DNA of 64,000 bases from Hyphomicrobiales bacterium (GCA_900471515.1 UCFC01000016.1:1-64000), one strand, 5' to 3'. Shown: positions 36,242 through 46,119, counted from the stretch's first letter. Notes: generated by a model from the sequence alone, not told the origin. Made by a program: numbers and translations.

Positions 36242-37822
36242 TCAGGGATTTGATCCGTTCTGTTCCGGGGAGCCGAAGCTTGGCGTCGGCGATCCGAAAT
36301 CGGGTGCCGGGGCGTCGAAGGCCGGCGGGGAGGCCTCGCCTTCCGAGGGCTCCGCTCCGAAGGGAGCGGCGGGTGTGCCGAAGGGATTGGCTCCATCCTC
36401 GCCCGGCATGGGCACGTTCAGCTCGATCGTCGACGGATCGACGGCAACCCGGCCTGACTTGTAGTGCGTCACGAGCTGCGGGAAGGCGATGACGATGATG
36501 ACCATGGCGAGCTGGATGCCGAGATAGGGCAGGGAACCCATATAGATCTGGCCGGAAGTGACAGGCTGGATCGTCTCGCCGGTCACGCGGTCCTTATAGG
36601 CCCTGCTCGGGGCGACCGACCGCAGGTAAAACAGCGAGAAGCCGAAGGGCGGATGCATGAACGAGGTCTGCATGTTGATCGCCAGCATCACGCCGAACCA
36701 GATCAGATCGATGCCGAGGCTGTCGGCAACCGGTGCCAGCAGCGGAATGATGATGAAGGCCAGCTCGAAATAGTCGAGGAAGAAGGCCAGGAAGAACACC
36801 AGCAGGTTGGCGACGATGAGGAAGCCGACCTCGCCGCCGGGGATCGAGGTCATCAGATGCTCGACCCAGACGTGGCCGTTGACGCCATAGAAGGTGAGCG
36901 AGAAGACGCGCGCGCCGAGCAGGATGAAGATTACGAACGAGGACAGCTTTGCCGTCGCATAGAGCGCCGACTTGATCATTGCCAGATCGAGACGGCGGTT
37001 GATGGCAGCGAGCACGAGGGCGCCGACCGCGCCCATGGCGCCGCCCTCCGTCGGCGTCGCAAGACCGATGAAGATGGTGCCGAGAACGAGAAAGATCAGG
37101 ACCAGCGGCGGGACGAGCGAGATGACGACCCGCTGCAGCAGCTTCCAGCCCTTCAGTGTACGTGCTGCGGCAGGCAGCGCCGGCACGCTCGGCGGGCGAA
37201 TGATCGACATCGTGATGATGTAAAGCGCGTAGGCTGCAACGAGCAGGAGGCCCGGAACCAGGGCGCCCTTGTACATGTCGCCGACGGACCGGCCGAGCTG
37301 GTCGGCGAGGATGATGAGGACGAGGCTTGGCGGAATGATCTGCGCCAGAGTGCCGGAAGCCGCGATCGTGCCGGCGGCGACGCTGCGGTCGTAGCCGTAG
37401 CGCAGCATGATCGGCAGCGAGATCAGCCCCATCGAGATGACCGACGCAGCCACGACGCCGGTGGTTGCGGCAAGGATCGCGCCGACGAAGATGACTGCGA
37501 AGGCGAGGCCGCCGCGAACCGGGCCGAAGAGCTGTCCGATCGTATCGAGCAGGTCCTCGGCCATGCCGCTTCGTTCCAGTATCAGCCCCATGAAGGTGAA
37601 GAACGGGATCGCAAGCAGCGTCTCGTTCGACATCTGCCCGAAGATGCGATCCGGGATCGCGCCGAACAGATTGACAGGCAGAAGGCCCATTTCGATGCCG
37701 ATGAAGCCGAAGATGAAGCCGACGAAGGCGAGTGCGAAGGCTACCGGGTAGCCGAGCAGCAGCACGACGATCAGCGACAGGAACATGATCGGCGCGAGGT
37801 TTTCCGCGAAGAATGCAAACAT
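36242..37822 (-). CDS. dctM: TRAP transporter large permease DctM with C-terminal extension
   Basis: The 12-segment sodium-coupled permease subunit, 526 residues. It has typical motifs such as IPFFTFMGLILERSGMAEDLLD and GGAMGAVGAL. The last 70 residues form a hydrophilic Pro/Gly/Ser/Phe-rich tail with repeats of the PxFGxP kind (FGTPAAPFGAEP, DFGSPTPSFGSP). Most DctM proteins end at the membrane, so this tail is unusual. The ATG at 37822 opens 16 bases after dctQ. Confidence 0.92.
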   Translation of the reverse strand: MFAFFAENLAPIMFLSLIVVLLLGYPVAFALAFVGFIFGFIGIEMGLLPVNLFGAIPDRIFGQMSNETLLAIPFFTFMGLILERSGMAEDLLDTIGQLFGPVRGGLAFAVIFVGAILAATTGVVAASVISMGLISLPIMLRYGYDRSVAAGTIAASGTLAQIIPPSLVLIILADQLGRSVGDMYKGALVPGLLLVAAYALYIITMSIIRPPSVPALPAAARTLKGWKLLQRVVISLVPPLVLIFLVLGTIFIGLATPTEGGAMGAVGALVLAAINRRLDLAMIKSALYATAKLSSFVIFILLGARVFSLTFYGVNGHVWVEHLMTSIPGGEVGFLIVANLLVFFLAFFLDYFELAFIIIPLLAPVADSLGIDLIWFGVMLAINMQTSFMHPPFGFSLFYLRSVAPSRAYKDRVTGETIQPVTSGQIYMGSLPYLGIQLAMVIIVIAFPQLVTHYKSGRVAVDPSTIELNVPMPGEDGANPFGTPAAPFGAEPSEGEASPPAFDAPAPDFGSPTPSFGSPEQNGSNP

Positions 37823-37838
37823 GATGGTGATCCCGGCC

Positions 37839-38387
37839 TTAGAGGGTCTGTGCTTCGGCGTCGGCGATCGCGATCGCGTCGGGCAAGTCGCCACGAAGGA
37901 TGGCGATCCGCTTGATGAGTTCAGAGACGCCCTGGAGGGTAAGGAGCCCGAAGCCGAGCGGGATCATCGCCCAGACCGGCCAGAGGATGAGCCCGCCGGT
38001 GTTGTTGGATATTTCCCCGGTCGCAAACTTCTCGAGCACCGTCGGCCAGGAGAGGTAGATGGTGATGAGGCAGAACGGGAACAGGAAGAAGATCGTGCCG
38101 AGGACTTCGATCCACAGCTGGGCGCGGCGCGAGAGCCGGCCATAGACCAGATCCACCTTGACATGTTCGTTGCTCATCAGGGTCCATGCCGCCGCGACCA
38201 GGAAGGCTGCGGAGAACAGGTACCATTGCGCTTCCAGCCACGCGTTCGAACTCAGATTAAAGAGCTTGCGTGTCGTCGCGTTGACGGCGCTGATCAGCAC
38301 TGCCAGCAGAAGAAGCCAGGAAACAGCTTTCCCGAAAAAGGTATTGATCGCGTCTATCGCCCGCGAAAGCGCCAGAAGTCCGGCCAT
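37839..38387 (-). CDS. dctQ: TRAP transporter small permease DctQ
   Basis: A four-segment membrane protein of 182 residues. It shows the family stretch NAWLEAQWYLFSAAFLVAAAWTL and EHVKVDLVY. GGGAGGA precedes the ATG at 38387. It partners DctM and DctP. The gene begins 118 bases after the response-regulator gene, with a strong palindrome in the gap. Confidence 0.9.
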   Translation of the reverse strand: MAGLLALSRAIDAINTFFGKAVSWLLLLAVLISAVNATTRKLFNLSSNAWLEAQWYLFSAAFLVAAAWTLMSNEHVKVDLVYGRLSRRAQLWIEVLGTIFFLFPFCLITIYLSWPTVLEKFATGEISNNTGGLILWPVWAMIPLGFGLLTLQGVSELIKRIAILRGDLPDAIAIADAEAQTL

Positions 38388-38480
38388 GAAAGTCCTCCCG
38401 AGACCGCTTGGAGCGGCCGCCATGGAGACCTACGGATTGCGGTTTGGGCGCGCAATACGAGAAAAACGCAATCGTCCGAG

Positions 38481-38502
38481 CCCTACCCAGTAGTGGGTAG
38501 GG
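38481..38502. promoter_or_regulatory. 22-base palindrome upstream of dctQ, candidate response-regulator operator
   Basis: Perfect 9-base arms CCCTACCCA and TGGGTAGGG flank a GTAG centre, between the NarL-type regulator gene and dctQ. It starts 3 bases past the regulator stop, so a terminator is an alternative; no U-run follows directly. A dyad of this kind suits a dimeric NarL-type regulator controlling the TRAP genes. Confidence 0.55.
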
Positions 38503-38505
38503 TGA

Positions 38506-39153
38506 TCAATCCATGCGCACGAGCCCGTGTTCGATGGCAATCCGCGTCAGTTCGGCGGTCGTGGACAGGCCGAGCTTTCGCTTGATCGTCTTGCGATGCG
38601 TCTCGATGGTGGCGACCGACAGATCGAGCAGCCCGGCAATATCCCTGTTGCTGCGGCCGGCGGCAAGCAGAGCCAGGATCTCGCGCTCCCGTGGCGTCAG
38701 CGGCAACGGCTCGCTCGTCTCCCTTTGCTTTCGCTGCAGGAGAACGTCCGATACGCCGGTCGAAAAGAAGGTGCCGCCGGCGGCGACAGTCTCGATCGCT
38801 GCGACGATTTCCTCATTGGGAACGTCCTTGAGGATGTAGCCGGATGCGCCTCTGAGGACAGAGGCCGAGATATATTCGCGGCTGTCATGCATGGACAGCA
38901 TCAGCACCCTGGTCGACGGGACCGTGCTTTTGAACAGTTCGATCGCATCGATGCCGTTGATCTGGGGCATGTTGATATCCAGCAAGACGATATCAGGCCT
39001 TTCGGCCGCCGCAATCTCCAGACCCTGCGCCACCGCCGCGGCCGTGCCGACGACCCTTATGTGCTCGTAGGTTTCCAGAATCGCCCGCAGACCTTCCAGC
39101 ACCAAGGGATGGTTATCGATGAGAATGACTGATATCGGCGGATCGTTGCTCAT
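38506..39153 (-). CDS. NarL/LuxR-family response regulator
   Basis: A 215-residue two-component regulator: receiver domain with phospho-acceptor Asp59 in IVLLDINMP, and a C-terminal LuxR-type helix-turn-helix (LTPREREILALLAAGRSNRDIAGLL, then VATIETHRKTIKRKL). The ATG overlaps the stop of the kinase gene. It probably activates the adjacent TRAP operon when its partner detects the substrate. Confidence 0.93.
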   Translation of the reverse strand: MSNDPPISVILIDNHPLVLEGLRAILETYEHIRVVGTAAAVAQGLEIAAAERPDIVLLDINMPQINGIDAIELFKSTVPSTRVLMLSMHDSREYISASVLRGASGYILKDVPNEEIVAAIETVAAGGTFFSTGVSDVLLQRKQRETSEPLPLTPREREILALLAAGRSNRDIAGLLDLSVATIETHRKTIKRKLGLSTTAELTRIAIEHGLVRMD

Positions 39154-40535
39154 GCTGCCTTCGGAGCCGACATTGCCGCGTTTGCCGACTTCGGGAACAT
39201 CGCCGTGAGCGTCGTGCCTTTGTCGTTGCTCTGTATGAGCAATATTCCCCGGAAATGCGCCATTCGTTCCTGCATGTTCCTGAGACCCAACCCACCGGAA
39301 TAGCCGGCACTTCCCGCTCTCGCATCCTTGACGAAGCCGTTTCCATTGTCGGAGATCGACATTCGAACGCGTCCCTTCGTGCTCCACATCCTGATTGCGA
39401 CCTGCGAGGCGCCGGCATGCCGCTCGATATTGGCGAGCGCCTCCTGGGCGATGCGGTAAAGGGCGGTATTGGCTTCCGGCCTGAGCGTGTCGGGGCTGGA
39501 TGATTCGACCGAAACCGGGATCCCGGTTCTCTCCTCAAAGTGACTGCCGAGCGAAGTCAGCGCGGCCGCCAGCCCAAGATCGTCGAGAACGCGCGGCCGC
39601 AATTCGTGCGAAAGTTCCCGGACTTCCTTGATGGCACCGTTCAGCGCATCGATCCCGCGGTCGATGGCCGCAGCGGCGTCGGCGGCGCTCGCCTTGACTT
39701 TTCGGGCGGCCAGATCGAACGCGTAGCGCACGCCAACCAGGTTTTGCGAGACGCCATCATGCAGTTCCCGGGCAAGCCTTGTGCGTTCCTCCTCCTGCGT
39801 ATCGATGATCCGTTGCGTCAGCAGTTTCAGCTTCCCGTCCGCCATGCGCCGTTCGTGAAGGGTGATCCACATGCAGGTGGCGAAGACAAGGAGAACCGAA
39901 GGGACGGCAATCAGGGTGACGATGACGAACGTGCGCCGGATGCTGTTCCTCAAGCCGGCCTTGGCCGTTTCCGTCTGCGCAAAGACATCGTCGAGATAGA
40001 CCCCCGTGCCGATCATCCAGCGCCACTTGTCGAGCCCGGCGGCGAAAGACAGCTTGTCCGCCATCGCTCCCGAAGACGGCTTTTCCCATTTGTACTGGTG
40101 CAGTCCGCCGCCTTCCTTGGCCTTCGCAATCAGGTTGGCAATTACCTGGTCGCCGTCCGGATCGACCAGGTCGAGCCAGTTGCGGCCCGGACGAAACGAC
40201 TGGCGGGGGTGGACGATGCTGTTGCCGTCATAGTCGTAGACGAAGAAATATCCGTCCTGCCCATAGTCGAGCGAGGTGAGGATCTGCCTTACCCGCTCTT
40301 TCGCGCCCTCGTCGTCGGCGTCCGCATTGTCATAGACATCCTTGATCGCCGAGAGAGCGAGATTTGTAAGGTTGAGCAGCTCGGTTTCCTTGGCGTCCAG
40401 CATGTTGCGTTCAAACGTGGCGATGCTGCTCTGCGCCAATGTCGATGACTGCCACGTCGTGAAGGCCGTTATCAGGGTGATCGCGACGACAAGTGGCAGG
40501 ACGGCAAGCGCCAGGATCTGGTGACGAAGTTGCAA
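39150..40535 (-). CDS. Cache-domain sensor histidine kinase (HisKA_3 type)
   Basis: A membrane kinase of 461 residues. A membrane segment lies at about 8-28, a periplasmic single Cache domain at about 35-195 (DGYFFVYDYDGNSIVHP is typical), a second membrane segment at about 202-225, and a dimerisation/phosphoacceptor region with His259 in RLARELHDGVSQNL. A HATPase domain ends the protein (GNGFVKDARAG and GGLGLRNMQERM). Cache domains of this type often bind small organic acids. Its neighbour is a TRAP transporter for such acids, which suggests matching ligands. Confidence 0.92.
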   Translation of the reverse strand: MQLRHQILALAVLPLVVAITLITAFTTWQSSTLAQSSIATFERNMLDAKETELLNLTNLALSAIKDVYDNADADDEGAKERVRQILTSLDYGQDGYFFVYDYDGNSIVHPRQSFRPGRNWLDLVDPDGDQVIANLIAKAKEGGGLHQYKWEKPSSGAMADKLSFAAGLDKWRWMIGTGVYLDDVFAQTETAKAGLRNSIRRTFVIVTLIAVPSVLLVFATCMWITLHERRMADGKLKLLTQRIIDTQEEERTRLARELHDGVSQNLVGVRYAFDLAARKVKASAADAAAAIDRGIDALNGAIKEVRELSHELRPRVLDDLGLAAALTSLGSHFEERTGIPVSVESSSPDTLRPEANTALYRIAQEALANIERHAGASQVAIRMWSTKGRVRMSISDNGNGFVKDARAGSAGYSGGLGLRNMQERMAHFRGILLIQSNDKGTTLTAMFPKSANAAMSAPKAA

Positions 40536-40612
40536 GATTACACCCTTTCGTGAAGGGGCAAGCTTAGTCCGATGTAACCGCGCACCTCAAGAGGCGCGAT
40601 TCGGGGGCACGA

Positions 40613-40639
40613 AAACGGCCCGGCAGAGCCGGACCGTTT
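40613..40639 (-). terminator. Terminator of the metNIQ operon
   Basis: The arms AAACGGCCCGGC and GCCGGACCGTTT form a 12-base stem with one mismatch and an AGA loop, 25 bases past the metQ stop. Read on the minus strand it ends in TTTTC. This fits a factor-independent terminator. Confidence 0.75.
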
Positions 40640-40664
40640 GCAGTCTTTCCGGGCAAGACAGGTC

Positions 40665-41441
40665 TTACCAGGACGGGATCAGGGCGCCCTTGAACTCCTC
40701 GTTGATGAACTTGCGGATGCTCTCATCATGGTAGGATTCGACCAGCGTCTTGGCCCAGGGCGCGTCCTTGTCGGCAGTGCGGACGACGATGACGTTGGCG
40801 TAGGGCGACTTTTCGCCTTCGATGGCGATGGCGTCGGTCTTCGGATGCAAGCCGGCTTCCATGGCGTAGTTGGTGTTGATGACGGCGGCATCGACGTCTT
40901 CAAGCGAGCGCGGCAGCTGGGCCGCATCGATTTCGGCGAACTCGATATTCTTCGGATTGTCGATGATATCGGCCACGGTCACCTTGATGCCGGGGTTTTC
41001 CTTGAACTTGATCAGGCCCTTGCTGGCGAGAACCAGAAGCGCGCGGCCGCCGTTGGTCGGGTCGTTCGGGATAGCGACGGTCGCGCCGTCCTTCAGCTCG
41101 TCCAGGCTCTTCACCTTCTTGGAATAGACGCCCATCGGCGTGGTGATCGTCGTGCCGATGCTGACGAGGTCGAACTTGCGGTCGGCGATCTGGTTGTCGA
41201 GATAGGGCTGATGCTGGAAGGAGTTGGCCTGGATGTCGCCATCGGCCAGCGCCTGGTTCGGCACGACATAGTCGGAAAATTCGACGATCTCGATGTTGAG
41301 CCCCTTGGTCTTGGCGATTTCAGCAACCTTTTCCATGATCTGGGCGTGCTCGCCAGGCGTGACGCCGACCTTGATATCCTCGGCGAAAGCCGATCCGGCG
41401 GCAAAGGCCGCAATCGCGGCTGCAATGATGAACTTCTTCAT
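40665..41441 (-). CDS. metQ: Methionine ABC transporter substrate-binding protein MetQ (NlpA family)
   Basis: A periplasmic protein of 258 residues with a Sec signal (cleaved after GSAFA near 20) and no lipobox cysteine, so it is soluble and not lipid-anchored, as in many alphaproteobacteria. NlpA stretches include VGVTPGEHAQIMEKV, NSFQHQPYLDNQIAD and NTNYAMEAGL. It is the last gene of metNIQ and binds D/L-methionine by family. Confidence 0.92.
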   Translation of the reverse strand: MKKFIIAAAIAAFAAGSAFAEDIKVGVTPGEHAQIMEKVAEIAKTKGLNIEIVEFSDYVVPNQALADGDIQANSFQHQPYLDNQIADRKFDLVSIGTTITTPMGVYSKKVKSLDELKDGATVAIPNDPTNGGRALLVLASKGLIKFKENPGIKVTVADIIDNPKNIEFAEIDAAQLPRSLEDVDAAVINTNYAMEAGLHPKTDAIAIEGEKSPYANVIVVRTADKDAPWAKTLVESYHDESIRKFINEEFKGALIPSW

Positions 41442-41484
41442 GGGTATCTCCTTGGTATGTCTGCTGGATTATGCGTGTAACAGA

Positions 41485-42153
41485 TCAGTTCTTCCGGTTG
41501 CGCTTGTCGAAGCGTCGCGCAAGCCCGTCGCCGGCGCTTTGCACAACTTGCACCAGCACGATCAGCACCAGGACGACAAGCACCATCATTTCGGGATTGA
41601 AGCGCTGGTAGCCGAAGCGGATGCCGAGGTCGCCCAAACCGCCGCCGCCGACAGCCCCGACCATCGCCGAATAGCCGATCAGGCTGACAATGGTCATCGT
41701 CAGGGCCATGAGGATACTCGGTCGCGCCTCGGCGAGAAGCACCTTGAAGACGATCTGGAACGGCGTCGCGCCCATGGCCCGGGCGGCTTCGATCAGGCCC
41801 TTGTCGACCTCGCGGATCGCGGATTCCACCAAACGCGCGAAGAACGGAATGGTGGCGATGGTGAGCGGAACGATCGCCGCCCAGGTGCCGATCGACGTGC
41901 CGGTCAAGAACCGCGTCAGCGGCACGATGGCAACGACGAGGATGATGAACGGTGTCGAGCGCGCCGCGTTGACGATAAGGCCGAGCACGCGATTGGTCTT
42001 CGGCGCGGGAAAGAGTTCGCCCTTGCCGCTGGTCGCCAGAAACACGCCGATCGGCAGGCCGATGACCGAGCCGACGAAGCCGGCGACGAAGACCATCTGC
42101 AAAGTCTGCAGCAGCGCTTTGGAGATGAGGTTGAAGATCATATCAGGCGACAT
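41485..42153 (-). CDS. metI: Methionine ABC transporter permease MetI
   Basis: A five-segment inner-membrane permease of 222 residues with the EAA loop ([21 protein letters not shown]). The ATG at 42153 overlaps the metN end by 11 bases. It forms a homodimer with two MetN ATPases. Confidence 0.92.
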   Translation of the reverse strand: MSPDMIFNLISKALLQTLQMVFVAGFVGSVIGLPIGVFLATSGKGELFPAPKTNRVLGLIVNAARSTPFIILVVAIVPLTRFLTGTSIGTWAAIVPLTIATIPFFARLVESAIREVDKGLIEAARAMGATPFQIVFKVLLAEARPSILMALTMTIVSLIGYSAMVGAVGGGGLGDLGIRFGYQRFNPEMMVLVVLVLIVLVQVVQSAGDGLARRFDKRNRKN

Positions 42154-43270
42154 AACCAAGCACCTCCGTGACAAGGCCCGTCTCGGTATAGAAGCGATCG
42201 GCGCGCGCGACGACGTCCGGCTCCGCCGAATAGGAAACGACAAGCGAACCGAAGGGCTCGCCCGATATTTCCTCGATCGCGCCCGCAAGGATATTGACGT
42301 CCGAGCCGAGTTCGGCAACCAGCCGACCGGTCAGGGGTCTGAAGGCCGTGTCCCCGAAGAAGACCAGCCGGACCAGCACCTTGTCGCCGGCTGACGGCTG
42401 CGGCTTGACAACCGGGCGCAGCCACTGGGGCAGTTTCAGGGCCGAAGCAAGCAGCGTGCGCGTCGTCTCGTGCCGGGGGTTGGTATAGACGTCGAAGGTA
42501 CGGCCGGATTCGACGATACGGCCGGCGTCGATGACGGCGACGTGGCTGGCGATGGTTTTGACGACGTCCATCTCATGGGTAATCAGGAGAATGGTCAGGC
42601 CGAGCTCGGCGTTGATCCGCTTCAGAAGCTCGAGGATCGACTGTGTCGTCTCGGGGTCGAGCGCAGAGGTCGCCTCGTCGGAGAGCAGCAGTTTCGGATC
42701 GGTCGCCAGTGCGCGGGCAATGCCGATACGCTGCTTCTGGCCGCCGGAAAGCTCTGAAGGATAGCTGCCGGCCTTGTCGCCGAGGCCGACGAGATCGAGC
42801 AGCGGCCCGACCTTGTCGCGGATCGCCTTTTTCTCGACGCCGGCGATCTCCAGCGGCAGCGCCACATTGTCGAAGGCGGTGCGCGACGACAGAAGATTGA
42901 AATGCTGGAAGATCATGCCGATCTGGCGGCGCAGGCTGCGCAACGCGGCTTCGCCGAGACCGCCGACATCGACGCCATCGACGAGTACCTTGCCCGACGT
43001 TACGGTCTCAAGCCCGTTGACCATGCGGATCAGCGTCGACTTGCCGGCGCCGGAGCGGCCGATAATGCCGGTAATGGCGCCGCGTCCGACGATGAGATCG
43101 ACGCTGTCGACGGCAGTAAAGCCGCCTTCGCCGGTAGGGCCGTAGCGCTTTCCGGCGCGCTCGAAAGCCACCATCGGCACGGGATGTGTCGCGTTTGCCG
43201 GATCGCTTCCGACCTGACCTTTCGAGGCGGCGCCGGTGGCCGCCTGCTGGTCCGCGTGTTGCGTAGTCAT
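42143..43270 (-). CDS. metN: Methionine ABC transporter ATP-binding protein MetN
   Basis: An ATPase of 375 residues. Walker [13 protein letters not shown] lies at about 73-84, and LSGGQKQR with [14 protein letters not shown] follows. The C-terminal 90 residues form the NIL domain, which in MetN binds methionine and shuts down transport. An N-terminal extension of about 30 polar residues is longer than usual. No SAM-II riboswitch consensus is recognisable upstream. Confidence 0.93.
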   Translation of the reverse strand: MTTQHADQQAATGAASKGQVGSDPANATHPVPMVAFERAGKRYGPTGEGGFTAVDSVDLIVGRGAITGIIGRSGAGKSTLIRMVNGLETVTSGKVLVDGVDVGGLGEAALRSLRRQIGMIFQHFNLLSSRTAFDNVALPLEIAGVEKKAIRDKVGPLLDLVGLGDKAGSYPSELSGGQKQRIGIARALATDPKLLLSDEATSALDPETTQSILELLKRINAELGLTILLITHEMDVVKTIASHVAVIDAGRIVESGRTFDVYTNPRHETTRTLLASALKLPQWLRPVVKPQPSAGDKVLVRLVFFGDTAFRPLTGRLVAELGSDVNILAGAIEEISGEPFGSLVVSYSAEPDVVARADRFYTETGLVTEVLGYVA

Positions 43271-43301
43271 GCTGTGCTCTCGATTTGGTCTTCACAAACT
43301 G

Positions 43302-43317
43302 GCGGCTCTATAGCCGC
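43302..43317. repeat. Short hairpin upstream of metN
   Basis: Perfect 6-base arms GCGGCT and AGCCGC enclose CTAT, 31 bases before the metN ATG. It may lie in the leader of the metNIQ mRNA. I cannot match it to a known riboswitch. Confidence 0.3.
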
Positions 43318-43457
43318 ATTTGCGCAGATTAGCCAACCAGGCTGCACATTCGGCGGCGAACACAGGGCCGGCGCGAGGGAAAGCGTTGGCTCCCGCTCGT
43401 GGCGACGCATGCGCCTTGCCCGCCGCTTCCGCCCCGTGGGGCACGTTCGTCCAGCCG

Positions 43458-44270
43458 CTACGACGCCGGAGCGAAATCGGCGGTGAGCACGGCGTCCTTG
43501 AGTGCCCGGGAATAGGGGTGCTGGGGATTGTCGAGCACCATGCGTGCCTCCCCCTGCTCGACGATCTCGCCCTTGCGCATGATGATGATCCGGTCGCTTA
43601 TGTAATAGGCGGTGGCAAGATCATGGGTGATGTAGACGATCGAAAGCCCGAGTTCGCTTTTCAGCTGTTCGAACAGGTTGACGATTGCCATGCGCAGCGA
43701 CGCATCGACCATGGAGACCGGTTCGTCGGCGATGAGCAGGCGGGGCTGCGGGATCAGGGCGCGCGCAATTGCGGCACGCTGCAGCTGGCCGCCGGAGAGT
43801 TCGTGCGGAAACCGGCCCTTCACTTCCGCAAGGCTGAGGCCCACATGCGCAAGTGCCGCGTCCGCCAGTCGTTCGATCTGCTGCCGGTCCGGACTGCCCG
43901 CGCCGGCCGAGAAGTTCCGGGCCGTCTCGAAGAGGTAGCGATCCACGCGCTTGAGCGGGTTGAAAGCTTCGAACGGGTTCTGCAGGACTGGCTGCACTTC
44001 TTGCATGAAGGCGCGGCGTTCGGCCCTGCCGTGCAGGGCGACCGCCTTCTGGCGAAATCGGAGTTCGCCTTGCGTCGGGGCCGTCTGGCCGAGGATCATG
44101 GCTGCGATCGTTGATTTGCCGGACCCGGATTCTCCGACGATGGAAAGAATTTCCGGCTCGTTGCCGATCTCGAAGCTGACATCCTTGACCGCGACGATCT
44201 GTCGCCGGCCGAGCATGCCGCCCTGACGGTAGACCTTCGTGACATGGGTAAGTGTGAGAAGCGCGCTCAA
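43458..44270 (-). CDS. Family-5-type ABC transporter ATP-binding protein (DppF/OppF-like)
   Basis: An ATPase of 270 residues with GESGSGKST, the signature LSGGQLQRAAIARALI and LLIADEPVSMVDASLR. The start is a TTG overlapping the stop of the preceding ATPase gene (TTGA). It is the second of two ATPases for the importer encoded upstream on the same strand. Confidence 0.88.
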   Translation of the reverse strand: MSALLTLTHVTKVYRQGGMLGRRQIVAVKDVSFEIGNEPEILSIVGESGSGKSTIAAMILGQTAPTQGELRFRQKAVALHGRAERRAFMQEVQPVLQNPFEAFNPLKRVDRYLFETARNFSAGAGSPDRQQIERLADAALAHVGLSLAEVKGRFPHELSGGQLQRAAIARALIPQPRLLIADEPVSMVDASLRMAIVNLFEQLKSELGLSIVYITHDLATAYYISDRIIIMRKGEIVEQGEARMVLDNPQHPYSRALKDAVLTADFAPAS

Positions 44271-45256
44271 GCCTGATCCCCCGTAACCGCAAAACAGGCC
44301 ACTCGCTGATCCGGTCCGACCGTCACCATCGGCGGGACCTTCTGCGAACAGATCTCCATCCGCTTCGGACAGCGCGGATGGAACCGGCAGCCCTCCGGCG
44401 GCATGGCAAGGTTCGGCGGGCGGCCCTCGAGCGAAGGCCGGGCCTTTGCATCGCCGATGCGCGGCAGGCTGCCGACAAGATGCTGCGTGTAGGGGTGGAG
44501 CGGCATGTTGAAGATCTTGCGGGTTGGCGCCTCCTCGACGAGGCGGCCGGCGTAGACGATGCCGACACGGTCGGAAACCGTCGCATGCACACCCATATCG
44601 TGCGTGACGAACAGGAAGGAGGAGCCGATCTCGCGCTGGATTTCGCGGATCATCGACAGCACGTCGCGCTGGACGATGACGTCGAGCGCCGTTGTCGGTT
44701 CGTCGGCAATGATGAATTCGGGTGTCAGGATCGTCGCGAGCGCGATCGTCATGCGCTGGCGCATGCCGCCGGAGAGTTCGTGCGGATAGGCCTCAAGCAG
44801 ATGCGGATCGAGCTTCAGCCTCTCAAGATGCGAGCCGACTTTTGCGAAGAACTCGCTCTTGCCGATTTTCATGTGGCGGAAGGCGAAATCGGTGAAGGAG
44901 TGATGGATGCGCCGGACCGGGTTCAGCACGTTCATCGACCCCTGCATGATGTAGGACAGGTGCAGCCAGCGGAGCGCCATGCGCTCGTCCGGCGTCATGG
45001 CGTAAATATCCTGGGTGCCGCCGGCGAAGTGGAAGACGACCCTGCCCGATACGACCTTGAGCGGCGGCCGGATGGCGCCGGCGATCGTCTTGATCAAGGT
45101 CGTCTTGCCGCTGCTGGATTCGCCCGCGACCCCGTAGATTTCGCCGCGCGCGATCGTCAGGCTAATGTCGTCGACGGCGCGCACCTCCCGGTCGACGCCG
45201 TAAAGGAAGGCGCGGTAATAGGCTTTCAGATTCTGAACCTCGACCAGGGCATCCAT
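44267..45256 (-). CDS. Family-5-type ABC transporter ATP-binding protein (DppD/OppD-like)
   Basis: An ATPase of 329 residues. Walker A is GESSSGKTT (Ser in place of the usual Gly at the third position), with LSGGMRQR and FIIADEPTTALDV. The C-terminal oligopeptide-transporter extension has four cysteines (GCRFHPRCPKRMEIC, then VACFAV), which in OppD/DppD proteins hold an iron-sulfur cluster. The start lies directly after the permease gene; the frame open further upstream is antisense-like noise from the permease. Confidence 0.9.
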   Translation of the reverse strand: MDALVEVQNLKAYYRAFLYGVDREVRAVDDISLTIARGEIYGVAGESSSGKTTLIKTIAGAIRPPLKVVSGRVVFHFAGGTQDIYAMTPDERMALRWLHLSYIMQGSMNVLNPVRRIHHSFTDFAFRHMKIGKSEFFAKVGSHLERLKLDPHLLEAYPHELSGGMRQRMTIALATILTPEFIIADEPTTALDVIVQRDVLSMIREIQREIGSSFLFVTHDMGVHATVSDRVGIVYAGRLVEEAPTRKIFNMPLHPYTQHLVGSLPRIGDAKARPSLEGRPPNLAMPPEGCRFHPRCPKRMEICSQKVPPMVTVGPDQRVACFAVTGDQA

Positions 45257-45258
45257 GG

Positions 45259-46116
45259 CTAACCTCCCATCCGGTTCAGCCGGCTGCGCGGATCGTTGTA
45301 TTCGTTCATCGACATGGAAAGCAGGAACAGCGCCAGGAAGAGAACGACGATGACGGCGACGGGCGCGGCCACCCACCACCAGGTGCCGGCGATCAGCGCC
45401 GAGTGGGCGTTTGCCCAATAGATCATCATGCCCATGGTCGGGGTTTCGATGTCCGTGAAGCCGAGCACGGACAAGGTGATCTCCATGCCGATTGACCAGA
45501 TCATGTTGTTCATTGTCGTGGCGAAGACGATCGGCAAGACATAGGGCAGGTGTTCCTCGACGAGGATCTTGCGCATGCTCATGCCGGAATAGACGCTCTG
45601 GGTGGTGAAGGGCCGCGTCTTGAGGCTGATCGCCACCGAGCGGATGAGCCTTGCGTCGTAAGACCAGCCGAGTGCGGCCATGATGACGATGAGCGCCGTC
45701 CAGGTCATGCTGTCCTTCAGCACGAAATAGAACAGGATCAGCAGAGGGAACTGCGGGATGACCATGACGCTGTCGTTGATCGCCATCAGCACCCGGTCGA
45801 CCGCGCCGCCGGCGTAACCGGCGACCAGGCCGACGACCAGCGAAATGATGCGGGACAGGAAGGCGACGCCGATGCCGAAATAGAGCGTGTTGCGCAGGGC
45901 GGTCGTCAGTTGCCAGAAGACGTCCTGGCCGCGCGAGGTGGTGCCCAGCCAATAGTCTGCGTCCGGCGGCATGTCAGGCGGCAGAAGGTAGATGTCCGTC
46001 GCGCCGTAGGGCGAGAAATAGGACAGGACAATCAATCCGACGATGATGGCAAAAAGCACCAGGCCGCACAGGAATTCCATGTTGTGGCGCGTCAGGTCGC
46101 GGAGGATCGTGAACAT
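45259..46116 (-). CDS. Family-5-type ABC transporter permease (DppC-like)
   Basis: An inner-membrane permease of 285 residues with six membrane segments and the cytoplasmic loop seen as MSMRKILVEEHLPYVLP. The periplasmic loop carries DADYWLGTTSRGQDVFWQL, the usual DppC N-terminal signature. It lies 3 bases after the DppB-like gene. Confidence 0.9.
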   Translation of the reverse strand: MFTILRDLTRHNMEFLCGLVLFAIIVGLIVLSYFSPYGATDIYLLPPDMPPDADYWLGTTSRGQDVFWQLTTALRNTLYFGIGVAFLSRIISLVVGLVAGYAGGAVDRVLMAINDSVMVIPQFPLLILFYFVLKDSMTWTALIVIMAALGWSYDARLIRSVAISLKTRPFTTQSVYSGMSMRKILVEEHLPYVLPIVFATTMNNMIWSIGMEITLSVLGFTDIETPTMGMMIYWANAHSALIAGTWWWVAAPVAVIVVLFLALFLLSMSMNEYNDPRSRLNRMGG

Positions 46117-46119
46117 GGG

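Noticed and set aside
43271..43457. SAM-II riboswitch upstream of metN
   Set aside because: Only a 6-base hairpin is present; the conserved pseudoknot pattern of SAM-II was not found.
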